Assembly: GCF_002312815.1 (NCBI RefSeq) | Contig: NZ_NKQJ01000009.1 | Coordinates: 62,001-126,000 of the forward strand | Length of the DNA stretch: 64,000 bases | Direction: 5' to 3' | From: Agaribacterium haliotis | Lineage (GTDB): Bacteria > Pseudomonadota > Gammaproteobacteria > Pseudomonadales > Cellvibrionaceae | In this document: positions 49,380 through 60,111 of the stretch, piece by piece | How positions within the stretch are numbered: the first letter of the stretch is position 1 | How the letters are laid out: each line of letters begins with the position of its first letter | The notes under the pieces: model-generated | Databases searched by the model: none | The model's input: only the letters and a program-made list of their open reading frames with translations | Told to the model about the DNA's origin: nothing | Program-made: the position numbers and the translations under genes

Positions 49380-50615
49380 CTGCAAGTAGCGGTGTGCTTC
49401 TTCTCGTATTTTTTCGATAAAACCCGCCTGCCTATTGGCAAAACCTAAGCGCCGATAAGCGGGCAGGCTATCTATTTTTTCAACTGGCGTACTGCGGTAA
49501 GCCGTCATACGCACAAGCACAAGTGCAACACTGATAACGTCAGCTAAAGTCGCCTTTTCTGTATCGCGCTTTAAGTCACCGCCATGCTCTACTACATCAA
49601 TAATTACATCTGGAAACTGCCAGTGACGCAGTAAGTCGCAGCCCATCTTCTTCTTAACATTATTTGCAGATAAGACCTGGTCGCTAACGCGGTTTAGTAC
49701 ACTTGGATATTGATCGAGATAATCAATGCTAACCAAGGTGCCAATTTCATACATGAGCCCCGCTAACAAACACTGGCCTTGATTAAAGCTCGGTTTGGCA
49801 CTTTTTCCAATCACTGCAGCAAATGTTGCCAGCTTCATTGAGCTGTGCCAGAGCTTGCTCATGGCCTGTTGAAGATTTCCTCGCTCGGAGTGGAAAACTT
49901 CTTTCATCACCATAATTGTTACCAGCTGCACGGTAAGATCGAGCCCCAGGCGCACAACGGCAGCACGGACTGTATCGACTTTGGCTAAGCTGCCAAAAAA
50001 TGCGGAGTTGGCATCGCGAATTAGTTTGGCACTAATTGCAGCATCAAGCTGAACAGCGCTGATGACTTCATCGAGGCTCACCCCGGGACGCTGGATGACG
50101 TCAAATATCATTGAGCTGACATTGTCAAAATTAGTAATGTTCAAGCGGTTTTCGACAATGGCTTTACTGGCATCCTGTAAGAACTTCTTTAGCGCATCCA
50201 TATGGTTTTCTGGCGCATAATCTTCTTCTGCAAACGGCGCAAACGTTGAAAACTTATCGCCGCTTACCGGTATGGTTTTTCTAAGTTCGTGTAGTAACTT
50301 GATATCAATCTTGATTAGCTGCGCATTTTTAGAACTGACAACAGCGCTAAATTTTCTTGGGCGCAGCAGCGCAAGGGGGAAGTGCGCTGCTGAATCGCCG
50401 GCGACAACAGTTTTTTTTCTACCGTCTTGCGCGACAAGCTCTATCTCACCATCGTATAAAAAATGTTCGGTATTATCCTGATCACCAACCGCAAAAAGGC
50501 GCGTGCCTTTTTTTTCCATATCCATATTGATATAGGTCGCGGCGATCAACTTGCCTTGCTCGTCGAGATCGCAGAAGGGTTCAAAACAGTCCAGTGTTTC
50601 GAGCTTGACGCTCAT
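49353..50615 (-). CDS. HDOD-domain protein with N-terminal cyclic-nucleotide-binding-like domain
   Basis: 420 residues. Residues about 15-115 look like a cNMP-binding jelly roll (GTRLFAVGDQDNTEHFLYDGEIELVAQDG). The HDOD domain follows at about 165-370 (VSLDEVISAVQLDAAISAKLI, NSAFFGSLAKVDTVRAAVVRLG, AGLMYEIGTLVSIDYLD). HDOD proteins act as signalling modules without obvious catalysis. The catalytic HD pair of true HD hydrolases is not seen. Convergent with the ABC exporter. Confidence 0.88.
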   Translation of the reverse strand: MSVKLETLDCFEPFCDLDEQGKLIAATYINMDMEKKGTRLFAVGDQDNTEHFLYDGEIELVAQDGRKKTVVAGDSAAHFPLALLRPRKFSAVVSSKNAQLIKIDIKLLHELRKTIPVSGDKFSTFAPFAEEDYAPENHMDALKKFLQDASKAIVENRLNITNFDNVSSMIFDVIQRPGVSLDEVISAVQLDAAISAKLIRDANSAFFGSLAKVDTVRAAVVRLGLDLTVQLVTIMVMKEVFHSERGNLQQAMSKLWHSSMKLATFAAVIGKSAKPSFNQGQCLLAGLMYEIGTLVSIDYLDQYPSVLNRVSDQVLSANNVKKKMGCDLLRHWQFPDVIIDVVEHGGDLKRDTEKATLADVISVALVLVRMTAYRSTPVEKIDSLPAYRRLGFANRQAGFIEKIREEAHRYLQLFSGALAD

Positions 50616-50780
50616 AAGGCCTCCTAAAGTCCCAGCTTATTAGTTGTACTTTAGAGAGTATAGGAGTGAATAAAGATAAGGCTTGCTACTATGTTAGGCG
50701 ATAAGAACCTTCAGCAAGCGTATTCAGTAAAGATATTAAACAGACCAGGGGCACATTGAGCGCCCCATAAGTACCTGCAA

Positions 50781-51686
50781 TTAGTTCGCTTGATATTGCA
50801 GGTGGGCGAGGATGCCATCTAACTCATCGAGATTATTGTATTTCAGCACAAGCTTGCCGCTGCCTTTTTTACTGTGCTGCACTTCAACAGGTACACCAAT
50901 CTGTTCACCAAGCTTTTCTTGAAGATTGGCGATATCGCGATTTTCCTCCTCAACAATCACTTTCTCGACATCGTCACTTTGCAGTGCTTTTTTGGACAGC
51001 GCTTCAGCCTGGCGCACGCTCAAGCCTTTGGCAACTATCGCTCGGGCTACTTGGCGCTGGCTATCGGGCTCAAGGCTCAGCAAACAGCGCGCGTGGCCCA
51101 TCTCCAGGTCACCGTGTTCAAGCATGGTTTTTACTTCGTCACTGAGGTTGAGCAGACGTAAGGTATTCGTGACTGCTGTGCGGCTTTTGCCAACGGCCTC
51201 GGCAACTTCTTTTTGTGTTAATTCAAACTCGTCCTGCAGGCGTTTTAATGCAAATGCCTCTTCCATCGGGTTTAGGTCTTCGCGCTGAATGTTCTCGATC
51301 AGCGCCATCGCAATAGCTGTTTCGTCGGGAACTTCGCGTATAACCGTCGGGATCTGATCGAGGCCCGCTAGTTGAGACGCGCGCCAGCGCCGCTCACCGG
51401 CAATGATTTCGTAACGGTTTTCAGCGATAGGGCGCACAACAATAGGCTGCATAACCCCCTGGGCTTTAATCGACTCGGCTAACTCTTCTAGGGCCAGCTG
51501 ATCCATATCGCGACGCGGCTGGTACTTTCCTCGCTGCAGCCATTCAACCGGGAGCTTTTTTAAGGTGCCGTCAGCACTTGCTGTTTCTGCTGCATCTTTT
51601 GGGGCGGATGTTTTTTTTGTCGCGCTGTCGACGCCCGCTGATAACAGCGCATCCAAACCCTTGCCCAATCCCCGTTTTTTAACCAT
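50781..51686 (-). CDS. parB: Chromosome-partitioning protein ParB
   Basis: 301 residues. N-terminal RGLGKGLDALLS, the CTPase/clamp motif GERRWRASQLAG, the HTH region LTQKEVAEAVGKSRTAVTN and a C-terminal dimerisation domain (GKLVLKYNNLDELDGILAHL). It binds parS (one copy at 63346) and spreads over the origin region with ParA. It starts 36 bases after parA. Confidence 0.97.
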   Translation of the reverse strand: MVKKRGLGKGLDALLSAGVDSATKKTSAPKDAAETASADGTLKKLPVEWLQRGKYQPRRDMDQLALEELAESIKAQGVMQPIVVRPIAENRYEIIAGERRWRASQLAGLDQIPTVIREVPDETAIAMALIENIQREDLNPMEEAFALKRLQDEFELTQKEVAEAVGKSRTAVTNTLRLLNLSDEVKTMLEHGDLEMGHARCLLSLEPDSQRQVARAIVAKGLSVRQAEALSKKALQSDDVEKVIVEEENRDIANLQEKLGEQIGVPVEVQHSKKGSGKLVLKYNNLDELDGILAHLQYQAN

Positions 51687-51722
51687 AAAGTCCTCTTAAT
51701 CTCGAAGCGAGTGATGCCCGCT

Positions 51723-52520
51723 TTAATTCAGCACTTCCGCTGCTTCGGGCACCAGCTCTTCTTCGCGGCGATTCATCTCGCCAGCTAGCGCTAAGTAAGC
51801 TAGTGCTCCCTTACTTTGCTTATCATAGGCGATAACAGGCAAGCCGTAACTAGGCGCTTCAGCTAAGCGCACATTTCTGGGTATGCAAGTGCGATACACC
51901 TTGTCGTCAAAATATTCTTTCAACTGCGCACTGACATCGTTAGTCAGGCTGTTGCGCGGATCGTACATCGTACGCAAAATTCCCTCGATGCTCAGCTCGG
52001 GGTTAAGCACACTTTGAATCGAGGTGATGGTATTGAGCAGGGCGCTTAAACCTTCGAGTGCGTAGTACTCACACTGCATAGGAATAAGTACACCATCGGC
52101 GGCGCTCAGTGCGTTTACCGTCAGCATATTCAGTGACGGTGGACAATCAATCAGCACGTAGTCGTAATTATCGCGAACTTTATCAAGCGCGCTGGCCAGG
52201 CGTTTTTCTTTGTTGTCTTTACTAAGCAGTTCAACTTCTGCAGCGGTCAGATCACCGTTTGCAGGTAAAACGTCGTAGCCACATTCACCACTTGCAACAG
52301 CAACCGCATCGATCGGAGCATCTTCGGCCAGCACATCGTAAACACTCAGATCCACATCGTTTTTATTCACGCCACTGCCCATCGTTGCGTTGCCCTGAGG
52401 ATCGAGATCGATCAGCAGAACCTGGCGTTTAGTTGCCGCTAACGATGCGGCAAGATTGACACAAGTGGTCGTTTTACCGACTCCGCCCTTTTGATTGGCA
52501 ACGGCAATAATCTTGGACAT
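51723..52520 (-). CDS. parA: Chromosome-partitioning ATPase ParA (Soj)
   Basis: 265 residues. Deviant Walker A KGGVGKTT (residues 11-18), CPPSLNMLTVNAL Walker B region and the DNA-binding LAEAPSYGLPVIAYD. It moves ParB-parS complexes. Lies 60 bases downstream of rsmG in the same direction. Confidence 0.98.
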   Translation of the reverse strand: MSKIIAVANQKGGVGKTTTCVNLAASLAATKRQVLLIDLDPQGNATMGSGVNKNDVDLSVYDVLAEDAPIDAVAVASGECGYDVLPANGDLTAAEVELLSKDNKEKRLASALDKVRDNYDYVLIDCPPSLNMLTVNALSAADGVLIPMQCEYYALEGLSALLNTITSIQSVLNPELSIEGILRTMYDPRNSLTNDVSAQLKEYFDDKVYRTCIPRNVRLAEAPSYGLPVIAYDKQSKGALAYLALAGEMNRREEELVPEAAEVLN

Positions 52521-52580
52521 GTATTTCCCCTGGCTCTGCGGCCAATAATTCTGTCTGGAGCTAAAAAGCCCCAGAGGCGC

Positions 52581-53225
52581 TTAGTCGCGTAGCTTGAGTA
52601 TTAACAGGCAGCGCTCGCCTTCAACACCGGGCGCGACAAGCTCGTGATGCTCGCTGACGATATAGCAAGTTTCCATCTCGCTCAACTCTGCGTCGGGGTA
52701 CTGGCCTTTCATCGCCCAAAATTCGCCTCCAGGTTTAAGTAAGTGCTTACACCAGGAGCTGAAGTTAGCGACAGACGTAAAAGCGCGGCTGATGACCAAG
52801 TCGTAGCCGGGGTCCGGCTGGTGCTGCTCAACCCGGCAGTTGTGCAGCTCTACATTGTCGAGGCTTAAACTCTGTTTAACCTGAAACAAGAAGCGCATCT
52901 TTTTACCCGCCGAGTCGAGCAAACTAAAGTGCCGCTCGGGAAAGCAAATAGCCAAGACGATGCCAGGCAAACCACCGCCAGTGCCAACATCAATATTGCG
53001 CTGGCCACCTTTTAGTTTAAAGAGCTTAACCACACTGAGACTGTCAACAATGTGTTTGTAGAATATGCCCTCACCATCGCGAATAGCGCTGAGGTTGTAG
53101 CTGGCGTTCCACTTCAAAAACAGCGCCCAGTAGTCGTGAAGCTGTTGGGCTTGTTCGGGCTTTAAATCAAGCTCGAGCTCGGCGCACACCTGTTCGAGGC
53201 GGGAAAAAAATTGTTGTTTGTCCAC
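52581..53225 (-). CDS. rsmG: 16S rRNA (guanine527-N7)-methyltransferase RsmG (GidB)
   Basis: 214 residues with a GTG start one base after the mnmG stop, so coupled. SAM-binding VGTGGGLPGIVLAI, the substrate-site segment FLFQVKQSL and SRAFTSVANF are typical. It methylates G527 in the 530 loop of 16S rRNA; loss gives low-level streptomycin resistance in other species. Confidence 0.97.
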   Translation of the reverse strand: MDKQQFFSRLEQVCAELELDLKPEQAQQLHDYWALFLKWNASYNLSAIRDGEGIFYKHIVDSLSVVKLFKLKGGQRNIDVGTGGGLPGIVLAICFPERHFSLLDSAGKKMRFLFQVKQSLSLDNVELHNCRVEQHQPDPGYDLVISRAFTSVANFSSWCKHLLKPGGEFWAMKGQYPDAELSEMETCYIVSEHHELVAPGVEGERCLLILKLRD

Positions 53226-53226
53226 C

Positions 53227-55116
53227 TTAAGCGCTCTGAGACTTTTTCAGCGCAGCGCGCTTTTTTAGATAAATTAACAGCAGTGAAATCGCCGCCGGCG
53301 TCACACCGGGAATGCGGCTGGCGCGGGCAATGCTCTCTGGCTTAGCAGCGCCTAACTTTTCCTGCAACTCATTGCTCAAACCCTCAACTGAGCTGTAGTC
53401 AAAGTCTTCGGGAATCAAAGTGTTTTGCTGAGCGCGAAGCTTGTCTATTTCACCTTGCTGCCTGTCGATATAACCGCTGTACTTGGCGGTAATTTCTACC
53501 TGCTCAGCTACCGCTTCATCACTGACACCAGTGCCTTTTAGATCTTTGAGATCCTGGTAGCAAAGCTCGGGGCGTTTGAGCAAATCCATTAGCGAATACT
53601 CGCGGTTGATTTTGCTCGTCAGCTTGTTTTCCAATTGAGCAGCTTCAACGGAGCCGGCTTGAATCCAGGTATCTCTTAAACGCTGATTTTCCAGTTCGAC
53701 CGCTTCTTTCTTGGTACAGAAACTGGCCCAGCGCTTATCGTCGACGAGGCCGAGCTCACGACCTTTAGCCGTCAGCCGCACATCGGCGTTGTCCTGCCTA
53801 AGCAGCAAACGATATTCCGCACGACTGGTGAACATTCTATACGGCTCATTGGTGCCCATGCTAATCAAATCATCAACCAGTACACCGACATAGGCCTCGT
53901 CGCGCTCAGGGCACCAAGCTTCTTTTTCCTGCGCGCGCAAACCCGCGTTCAGCCCGGCAAGCAGGCCCTGCGCAGCGGCCTCTTCGTAACCCGTTGTGCC
54001 GTTTATCTGGCCAGCAAAAAATAAACCTTGCAAGCTCTTCGTCTCAAGGCTTGCTTTTAAGCCTCGCGGATCAAAGAAGTCGTATTCGATCGCATAACCC
54101 GGGCGCGTGATATGGGCCTGCTCAAAACCTTTAATAGAGCGAACAAAGTTCATCTGCACATCAAAAGGCAGGGATGTTGAAATACCGTTGGGGTAGAGCT
54201 CGTTGGTGTTCAAACCTTCGGGTTCAATAAAGATTTGATGACTGTCTTTATCGGCAAAACGATTAATTTTGTCTTCTATCGACGGGCAGTAGCGGGGGCC
54301 CACGCCTTCAATCACCCCGGTAAACATCGGGGAGCGCTCAAAGCCCTGGCGAATATAGTCGTGAGTTTTTGTATTGGTATGGGTGATCCAGCAGCAGGTT
54401 TGCTGTGGGTGGTCATCCTGCGAGCCCATATAACTCATTACAGGGGTAGGGCTGTCTCCCCACTGCTCTTCGAGTTCACTGAAATCGACACTGCGCGCAT
54501 CAATGCGCGGCGGTGTTCCGGTCTTTAACCGGCGCACATCTAAAGGCTGCTCTCTTAACCGTGATGCAAGCGCAATCGACGGTGGATCTCCAGCGCGACC
54601 GCCGCTGTAGTTTTCCAGACCTATATGAATGCGCCCGCCGAGAAAGGTGCCCGCCGTTAATACGACACTTTGCGCCCGGAACTTGAGCCCCATTTGGGTG
54701 ACGACACCGCAGACTGTTTCGCCGTCGACAATTAAGTCGTCTGCTGCTTGTTGAAAGATATCCAGGTTTTGCTGGTTTTCTAAACTTGCGCGAATTGCGG
54801 CTTTATACAGCGCTCTATCCGCCTGTGCACGTGTTGCTCGCACTGCAGGGCCTTTGCGACTGTTAAGTATGCGCCACTGTATCCCGGCTTTATCGGTCGC
54901 TAGAGCCATTGCTCCACCGAGAGCGTCAACCTCCATGACTAGATGGCTTTTACCAATACCACCTATAGCAGGGTTGCAACTCATCTGTCCCAGGGTATCG
55001 ATATTGTGAGTCAACAATAAGGTGCGACAGCCCATACGAGCAGCAGCAAGGCTGGCTTCTGTTCCGGCGTGACCACCACCAATGACTATAACGTCGTAGC
55101 TCTCAGGATAATTCAT
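53227..55116 (-). CDS. mnmG: tRNA uridine-5-carboxymethylaminomethyl modification enzyme MnmG (GidA)
   Basis: 629 residues. FAD-binding [10 protein letters not shown] (13-22), the conserved [29 protein letters not shown] and [17 protein letters not shown]. With MnmE it makes the cmnm5 group on U34 of certain tRNAs. Directly downstream of a 631-base origin-like region. Confidence 0.98.
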   Translation of the reverse strand: MNYPESYDVIVIGGGHAGTEASLAAARMGCRTLLLTHNIDTLGQMSCNPAIGGIGKSHLVMEVDALGGAMALATDKAGIQWRILNSRKGPAVRATRAQADRALYKAAIRASLENQQNLDIFQQAADDLIVDGETVCGVVTQMGLKFRAQSVVLTAGTFLGGRIHIGLENYSGGRAGDPPSIALASRLREQPLDVRRLKTGTPPRIDARSVDFSELEEQWGDSPTPVMSYMGSQDDHPQQTCCWITHTNTKTHDYIRQGFERSPMFTGVIEGVGPRYCPSIEDKINRFADKDSHQIFIEPEGLNTNELYPNGISTSLPFDVQMNFVRSIKGFEQAHITRPGYAIEYDFFDPRGLKASLETKSLQGLFFAGQINGTTGYEEAAAQGLLAGLNAGLRAQEKEAWCPERDEAYVGVLVDDLISMGTNEPYRMFTSRAEYRLLLRQDNADVRLTAKGRELGLVDDKRWASFCTKKEAVELENQRLRDTWIQAGSVEAAQLENKLTSKINREYSLMDLLKRPELCYQDLKDLKGTGVSDEAVAEQVEITAKYSGYIDRQQGEIDKLRAQQNTLIPEDFDYSSVEGLSNELQEKLGAAKPESIARASRIPGVTPAAISLLLIYLKKRAALKKSQSA

Positions 55117-55747
55117 AGCGAGAAGGGTGCTGATTAAGGGCGGTGCATTATAGAGAAGTTGTACAAAAAAAGAACTATAAACAGCTATTAATAAATTAAG
55201 TATATAAATATATATGTATGTATATATGTAAGTAGTTTTATTGTTGTTGTTGTTATATAGGGGGATAAGTTCTGTGTATAACCCTGTTTTTTCTATTTAA
55301 ATCATAGCCTTGCAGCGATAATAACTCATGTACGTTTTAGGTATGGAGCTGATAATTGCTGTTTGTAGGCTCTGTATGAAATAGGCACTTATCCTCAGTG
55401 GCGCGTATTTCTTTTTTATCCACATTTTTGGACACAGCTTGATAGCCCACTTATCTCCTTGGTTTTACTAACTTTTTTTGTTGCTACATAAGTACGCGGA
55501 ATAAGCTTATTCAGAAGCTGTTGAAGTGCTGCTAGTTGGCTGTGGATAATTCTGAAGTTGTTGGTAAGTGGGTGCTCTAAGTAGCTTATATGTTGTGATT
55601 AAACTGTTATTTTGATCAGATAAATTTGTCGCCAGCTGTTTTGCCGCAGGGCTGTAGAGTGAGCCCGCAGCTGTTAGTTCAAAACTGAGGCGAGTGTTGC
55701 AAGTAGCTCGGACGAGGGGAGGGCGCAAGCGGCAGTGCTCTTGCGAG
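55117..55747. other. Origin-like intergenic region between mnmG and mnmE
   Basis: 631 bases without a supported gene. Near 55185-55260 is an extremely AT-rich tract (ATATAAATATATATGTATGTATATATG). Three exact matches to the DnaA-box consensus TTATNCACA occur: TGTGTATAA at 55273-55281 (minus), TTATCCACA at 55416-55424 (plus) and TGTGGATAA at 55541-55549 (minus). AT-rich unwinding region plus box cluster next to mnmG is the organisation of the E. coli oriC. The short minus-strand frame at 55507-55728 has no protein character. Confidence 0.6.
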
Positions 55748-57103
55748 CTACTTGCCGATACAGAACGAAGAGAAAATTTGCCCGAGTAGGGTATCGGGGC
55801 TGACTCGCCCAGTTATTTCACCCAGGGCTTCTTGGGCTTGGCGCAAGTCTTCCGCGAGCAGCTCGCCCGCGCAAAAGTGTTCGAGCTGAAGTAAACCGTG
55901 CTGGCAGAGCTCTTGGGCGCGCTTGAGAGCATCCAGATGACGGCGACGCGCACTGAAGCCACCTTCGGCGAGTGTGCTCAGCCCCATAGTATCGAGCAAG
56001 TGTTGGCGCAGTTGTTCGAGCCCTGTGCCATCTTTGGCACTTAGTTGAAAGCTTGGAATCTGGTCGCTGCTAGATGGCGTTTCGCGACACAAATCTATTT
56101 TGTTAAATACCAGGCTGAGCTTGTGTTTTAACTGTTCGCGCTCAAAAAATTCCGGCCAATCTGCGTGAAGCTGGCGATCGGACCAAGCGCTAGCATCGAC
56201 CAGTAATAAAATACGGTCAGCACTCTCTATTGCCGCCCATGCCCGTTCGATGCCGATGCGCTCAACCTCATTGTCGGTATCGCGAATGCCGGCGGTGTCG
56301 GTTAAGTGAAGCGGCATGCCGTTGATATGAATGTGCTCGGTCAGCGTATCTCGGGTCGTGCCCTCTATATCGGTAACAATGGCGACTTCTTTTTCGGCGA
56401 GAGCATTTAACAGGGTGCTTTTACCGGCATTGGGTTTTCCCGCGAGTACGACTTTCATGCCTTCGCGCAAGGTTGAGCCCTGTTGTGCTTTATTGAGTAC
56501 CTCTGCAAAGTGAGCGAGTACCTTGTTGAGTTTGCTTTCAACAACGCCGTCGCTGAGAAAGTCAATTTCTTCCTCGGGGAAATCGATGGCGGATTCGACA
56601 TACATGCGCAGGTGAGTTAGCTCGTCGACAAGCTTGTCTATCTGCTCGGCAAAGGCGCCGCGCAAACTGTTCACCGCTTGTTTGGCGGCTTCGCGCGAGC
56701 TGGCGTCAATCAGATCGGCAATCGCTTCTGCCTGAGTTAAGTCGAGCTTATCGTTTAAAAAGGCGCGCTCGGAGAACTCACCCGGGCGCGCGGGGCGAGC
56801 ACCGAGTTCAATACAGCGCTCGACAATCATATCGAGTAGAACGGGGCCGCCGTGACCTTGAAACTCAAATACATCTTCGCCGGTAAAGGAGTTTGGCGCG
56901 CTGAAGATCAGGGCCAAGCCCTGATCGATACATTGCTGATCGGCGTTTAGAAAGTCGCAGTGGCTGGCGTGGCGCGGCTGCAGTTGTTTGGCCGTGCACG
57001 CGGCGGCGATTTCTTGTGCTTTGGGGCCCGAAACACGAACGATGCCGACGCCACCGCGACCGGGTGCGGTGGCTATGGCGACAATCGTATCGGCGCTAGC
57101 CAT
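55748..57103 (-). CDS. mnmE: tRNA modification GTPase MnmE (TrmE)
   Basis: 451 residues. N-terminal tetrahydrofolate-binding domain ([21 protein letters not shown]), G domain with [28 protein letters not shown] and NKID, and the C-terminal CIGK with the functional Cys. Partner of MnmG. Its ATG overlaps the yidC stop. Confidence 0.98.
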   Translation of the reverse strand: MASADTIVAIATAPGRGGVGIVRVSGPKAQEIAAACTAKQLQPRHASHCDFLNADQQCIDQGLALIFSAPNSFTGEDVFEFQGHGGPVLLDMIVERCIELGARPARPGEFSERAFLNDKLDLTQAEAIADLIDASSREAAKQAVNSLRGAFAEQIDKLVDELTHLRMYVESAIDFPEEEIDFLSDGVVESKLNKVLAHFAEVLNKAQQGSTLREGMKVVLAGKPNAGKSTLLNALAEKEVAIVTDIEGTTRDTLTEHIHINGMPLHLTDTAGIRDTDNEVERIGIERAWAAIESADRILLLVDASAWSDRQLHADWPEFFEREQLKHKLSLVFNKIDLCRETPSSSDQIPSFQLSAKDGTGLEQLRQHLLDTMGLSTLAEGGFSARRRHLDALKRAQELCQHGLLQLEHFCAGELLAEDLRQAQEALGEITGRVSPDTLLGQIFSSFCIGK

Positions 57104-58773
57104 TATTTAGAATCGCCGCGCTCAATTTGACGGGTGATAACATACTGCTGAGCGATGCTCAGGGTATTGTTGACAACCCAGTAAAGCACGAGCCCGGCTG
57201 GGAACATCAGGAATAAACCCGTAAAGATAACGGGCAACCACTGCATAATTTTGGCCTGCATTGGGTCTGGCGGTGTCGGGTTCAGCTTCTGCTGAATCCA
57301 CATAGTAAAGCCCATAATCAATGGCAGGATAAAGAACGGATCTTTGACACTGAGGTCGGTGATCCACAGTGCAAAAGGAGCGTGGCGCAGTTCAACGCTT
57401 TCCATCAGCATCCAGTACAAAGAGATAAATACCGGCATTTGTAGCAATATCGGCAAACAGCCGCCGAGCGGGTTTACCTTTTCTTTGCGGTAGATCTTCA
57501 TCAGTTCGGCAGACATTTTCTGTCTGTCGTCACCGTAGCGCTCTTTGAGTTCGGCCATCATCGGCTGCAACTTGCGCATCTTGGCCATCGAGCGATAACT
57601 GATGGCCGAAGGGTAAAAGAACACCACTTTGATTCCGAGCGTCAGCAAAATAATGGCGACGCCCCAGTTGCCGACAAAACCATAGATCCAATCCAGCGCA
57701 AAAAATAGTGGCTTAGCGATAAACCACAAGAAGCCGTAGTCGATGGTTAAATCCAGGTGGGGGCTAATTGCTTCAAGTGTGCGCAAGTTTTTGGGGCCCG
57801 CGTAAAACTCGCTTTTGATTTCGCCGCTCTGTCCTGGCTCTATGCTGACCAGCGAACCGACGTATTCAAAAATAAAGAGCTTGCTGTTGCTTTGCTTGCG
57901 CAAGCTATAGGTGTTTTCAGTTTCCTGATTGGGGACCCAGGCACTGATAAAGTAGTGCTGAACCATGGCCAACCAACCGCCGTCTATGCTTTCTTTTTCG
58001 GGCTCATCGGCGATGTCGCTAAAGCTGAACTTTGCGTAATTCTTATCTGCGGTGGTAATGGCGGGGCCGAGAAAGGGGCTGACGCCGATGCCAACATCGG
58101 CCGGCACATCGTAGTCGGTGCGGCGGATTTGCCCATAGGGCGCCGCGCGCCAAAGTTGCTCAGTGTTATTTTTGACTAGGTAGTCGAGTTCGATTAAGTA
58201 TGAACCGCGGTTAAAGCTGAAGCGCTTAGTCAGTTCGACACCGTCTTTTACAAAACTTAAGTCGACGTTGAGTGTGTCTTGACCCTCAGCCATCTTAAAT
58301 TCAGATTTTTCGCTCTTGTAAATCGGGCGATCATAGGCGCTGCGATCGGTACCGTTGGGGCCAACCAAACCACTTTGTGCAACGTAGATATCGTTTGCGC
58401 CCCTGTTTAGGAGTACGAAGTTTTCATCGGAATCAAGGCTGACCTTGAATTGCGGCAGGCCGACATAGACGATATCGCCGCCGAGCGTGTCAATTTTTAC
58501 TTCAAGCTCTGGCGTGCTGATGTGAATAAGTTGAGCTTGAGTTGCATCCTGCTGTGTTACTTTTTGCTCTGCTGTTTGCACAACGGGAAGGTCATTGCTT
58601 TGATCGACCTCAGCCGCAGGCACTGTGGGGGGGCTAGCTAGAGCTGGAGCACTGCTGACAGTTTCAACATCTTGTTGAGGTTTGTGCTTTTCGCTGAAGT
58701 CGTTCCACTGCATAAACAATAAGTACGAAACAACAGCAATGGCGGCCATCAGTGCGTAGCGAAGGCGGTTCAT
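57103..58773 (-). CDS. yidC: Membrane protein insertase YidC
   Basis: 556 residues. N-terminal membrane anchor (residues 5-22), a large periplasmic beta-supersandwich domain (to about 340), then the conserved five-helix insertase core with [51 protein letters not shown] and [19 protein letters not shown]. It starts by ATGA overlap with yidD. Confidence 0.98.
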   Translation of the reverse strand: MNRLRYALMAAIAVVSYLLFMQWNDFSEKHKPQQDVETVSSAPALASPPTVPAAEVDQSNDLPVVQTAEQKVTQQDATQAQLIHISTPELEVKIDTLGGDIVYVGLPQFKVSLDSDENFVLLNRGANDIYVAQSGLVGPNGTDRSAYDRPIYKSEKSEFKMAEGQDTLNVDLSFVKDGVELTKRFSFNRGSYLIELDYLVKNNTEQLWRAAPYGQIRRTDYDVPADVGIGVSPFLGPAITTADKNYAKFSFSDIADEPEKESIDGGWLAMVQHYFISAWVPNQETENTYSLRKQSNSKLFIFEYVGSLVSIEPGQSGEIKSEFYAGPKNLRTLEAISPHLDLTIDYGFLWFIAKPLFFALDWIYGFVGNWGVAIILLTLGIKVVFFYPSAISYRSMAKMRKLQPMMAELKERYGDDRQKMSAELMKIYRKEKVNPLGGCLPILLQMPVFISLYWMLMESVELRHAPFALWITDLSVKDPFFILPLIMGFTMWIQQKLNPTPPDPMQAKIMQWLPVIFTGLFLMFPAGLVLYWVVNNTLSIAQQYVITRQIERGDSK

Positions 58774-59030
58774 TTCAGTTTGACCTTAGTAGTTTTAATT
58801 TTTTCCGTTCCCGGCACGGGGTCGTCTCCGCCCTCGTGCCAAGGGTGACATTTGCGAATTCTGTTTAAGCTCAACAAACTGCCGCGAAGAAGACCGTGCT
58901 TGAGCAATGCTTCATAGGCGTAAGTCGAACAGCTGGGATTAAAGCGGCAGTGAGGGCCGAGCATGGGGCTGATAAACAACTGGTAAATACGTATCAGCAA
59001 ACAGGGCAAAGCAACAAGCATGCGCTGCAT
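58770..59030 (-). CDS. yidD: Membrane protein insertion efficiency factor YidD
   Basis: 86 residues from the ATG at 59030 ([20 protein letters not shown]), eight bases after the rnpA stop. An upstream ATG at 59099 would overlap rnpA by 61 bases and add 23 low-complexity residues; I reject it. Conserved [51 protein letters not shown]. It acts with YidC in membrane protein insertion. Confidence 0.94.
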   Translation of the reverse strand: MQRMLVALPCLLIRIYQLFISPMLGPHCRFNPSCSTYAYEALLKHGLLRGSLLSLNRIRKCHPWHEGGDDPVPGTEKIKTTKVKLK

Positions 59031-59038
59031 GATCGTTT

Positions 59039-59443
59039 TTACTGTTGAGCTTGGGCTTGTTGCAGCAGTTTGTGCTGCTTTTTGCTTACTCGCTTCCATA
59101 GACCGTTGAGGATAGTGGTCACTTCGCTGTTTTCAAGCGTGTCGGCGCTGCTGCGCGCGAGCACTATAACATCTATTGGCGGAAGTTTCTCCGCTCTCAA
59201 GCGGAAGCTTTCGCGGATTAAACGCTTGATACGAGTGCGGCGAACGGCGAGCTTAATTTGTTTTTTGGCGATAACTAAGCCCAGGCGTGCATGAGCAAGC
59301 TTATTGGGTTTTGCCAATATAAGAAGAGAGGGGTGGGAGACGCGAATCGGGGCCTGGTCAAAAACATATTGAAACTGGCTTTTAGTCAGCAGGCGTTGTT
59401 CTTTGCCAAAAGACTGTTTACCGGTTTCTGACGAGACGCTCAC
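59039..59443 (-). CDS. rnpA: Ribonuclease P protein component
   Basis: 134 residues. [16 protein letters not shown]-terminal and the RNR-type basic motif [30 protein letters not shown]. It assists the RNase P RNA in tRNA 5' maturation. The C-terminal tail is rich in Lys and Gln. 39 bases from rpmH. Confidence 0.96.
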   Translation of the reverse strand: MSVSSETGKQSFGKEQRLLTKSQFQYVFDQAPIRVSHPSLLILAKPNKLAHARLGLVIAKKQIKLAVRRTRIKRLIRESFRLRAEKLPPIDVIVLARSSADTLENSEVTTILNGLWKRVSKKQHKLLQQAQAQQ

Positions 59444-59482
59444 CCCGAGTTCACAATGCTTAAGTAAAAGGCTGGGCCTTTA

Positions 59483-59617
59483 TTAAGCAGAAAGAACCTT
59501 GCGGCCTTTAGCGCGACGACGAGCCAGAACTTTACGACCGTTCTTAGTCGCCATACGAGCACGGAAACCGTGAGTGCGCTTACGTTTCAGGTTGCTGGGT
59601 TGGAATGTACGTTTCAT
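59483..59617 (-). CDS. rpmH: 50S ribosomal protein L34
   Basis: 44 residues starting [19 protein letters not shown] and ending in a basic tail ([14 protein letters not shown]), the standard L34. The ATG at 59617 is chosen by family length; an ATG at 59719 only adds a non-conserved leader. Confidence 0.98.
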   Translation of the reverse strand: MKRTFQPSNLKRKRTHGFRARMATKNGRKVLARRRAKGRKVLSA

Positions 59618-60111
59618 ATCAATCTTCTTTTGAAGTTGGACCTGGGTCTCATGGCCCGGCAGTTGGCCTGGCCTCGTAAAAGGACGCGCGATTCTATGCG
59701 ATGCTCGGTTAAATTGCAATCAACTTTATTAAACAAATCTAAGCGTCAGCACTAGGGGGGTAAGTGTGTGGAAAAATGCGCTCTGCAAGGCTTTTTGAAC
59801 AGCTAATAAACATATTAACTACTTTTTATTCACTGGTTTATCCACAGATTTGTTTTGATTTAATAGGTCAAGATAATATTTATTTTTATATAACTTGTTG
59901 TTTTTTAAATTAAAAAATTTTTTTTAGCTTTTGTTGAGCGAAGATGAAAAAACGTGTGGATAAAAATAGAGGGCTCACGTAGAATGTCCGGCCGTTTGGC
60001 AATTATCAGCTAAAGCCTTAGCTTAGTTATCCACACATCTGCTCCATTCAAAGTCTGCACTTCGTCTACGTGTGACAGGGAAACTGCCAAATCTATTGTT
60101 GGAGATAAGCT
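59618..60111. other. Candidate oriC between rpmH and dnaA
   Basis: 494 bases without genes. Near 59870-59935 an AT-rich tract with long T and A runs could be the unwinding element. DnaA boxes: TTATCCACA at about 59838 (plus), TGTGGATAA at about 59955 (minus) and TTATCCACA at about 60027 (plus), plus a one-mismatch box TGTGGAAAA at about 59767. Box near 60027 also suits dnaA autoregulation. In pseudomonads oriC is here. Nested rpmH and dnaA promoters are expected, but I cannot place them with certainty. Confidence 0.75.

Noticed and set aside
55507-55728. 73-codon minus-strand frame between mnmG and mnmE
   Set aside because: Located in the origin-like region, Ser/Thr/Gln low complexity, contains a DnaA box; no ribosome site.
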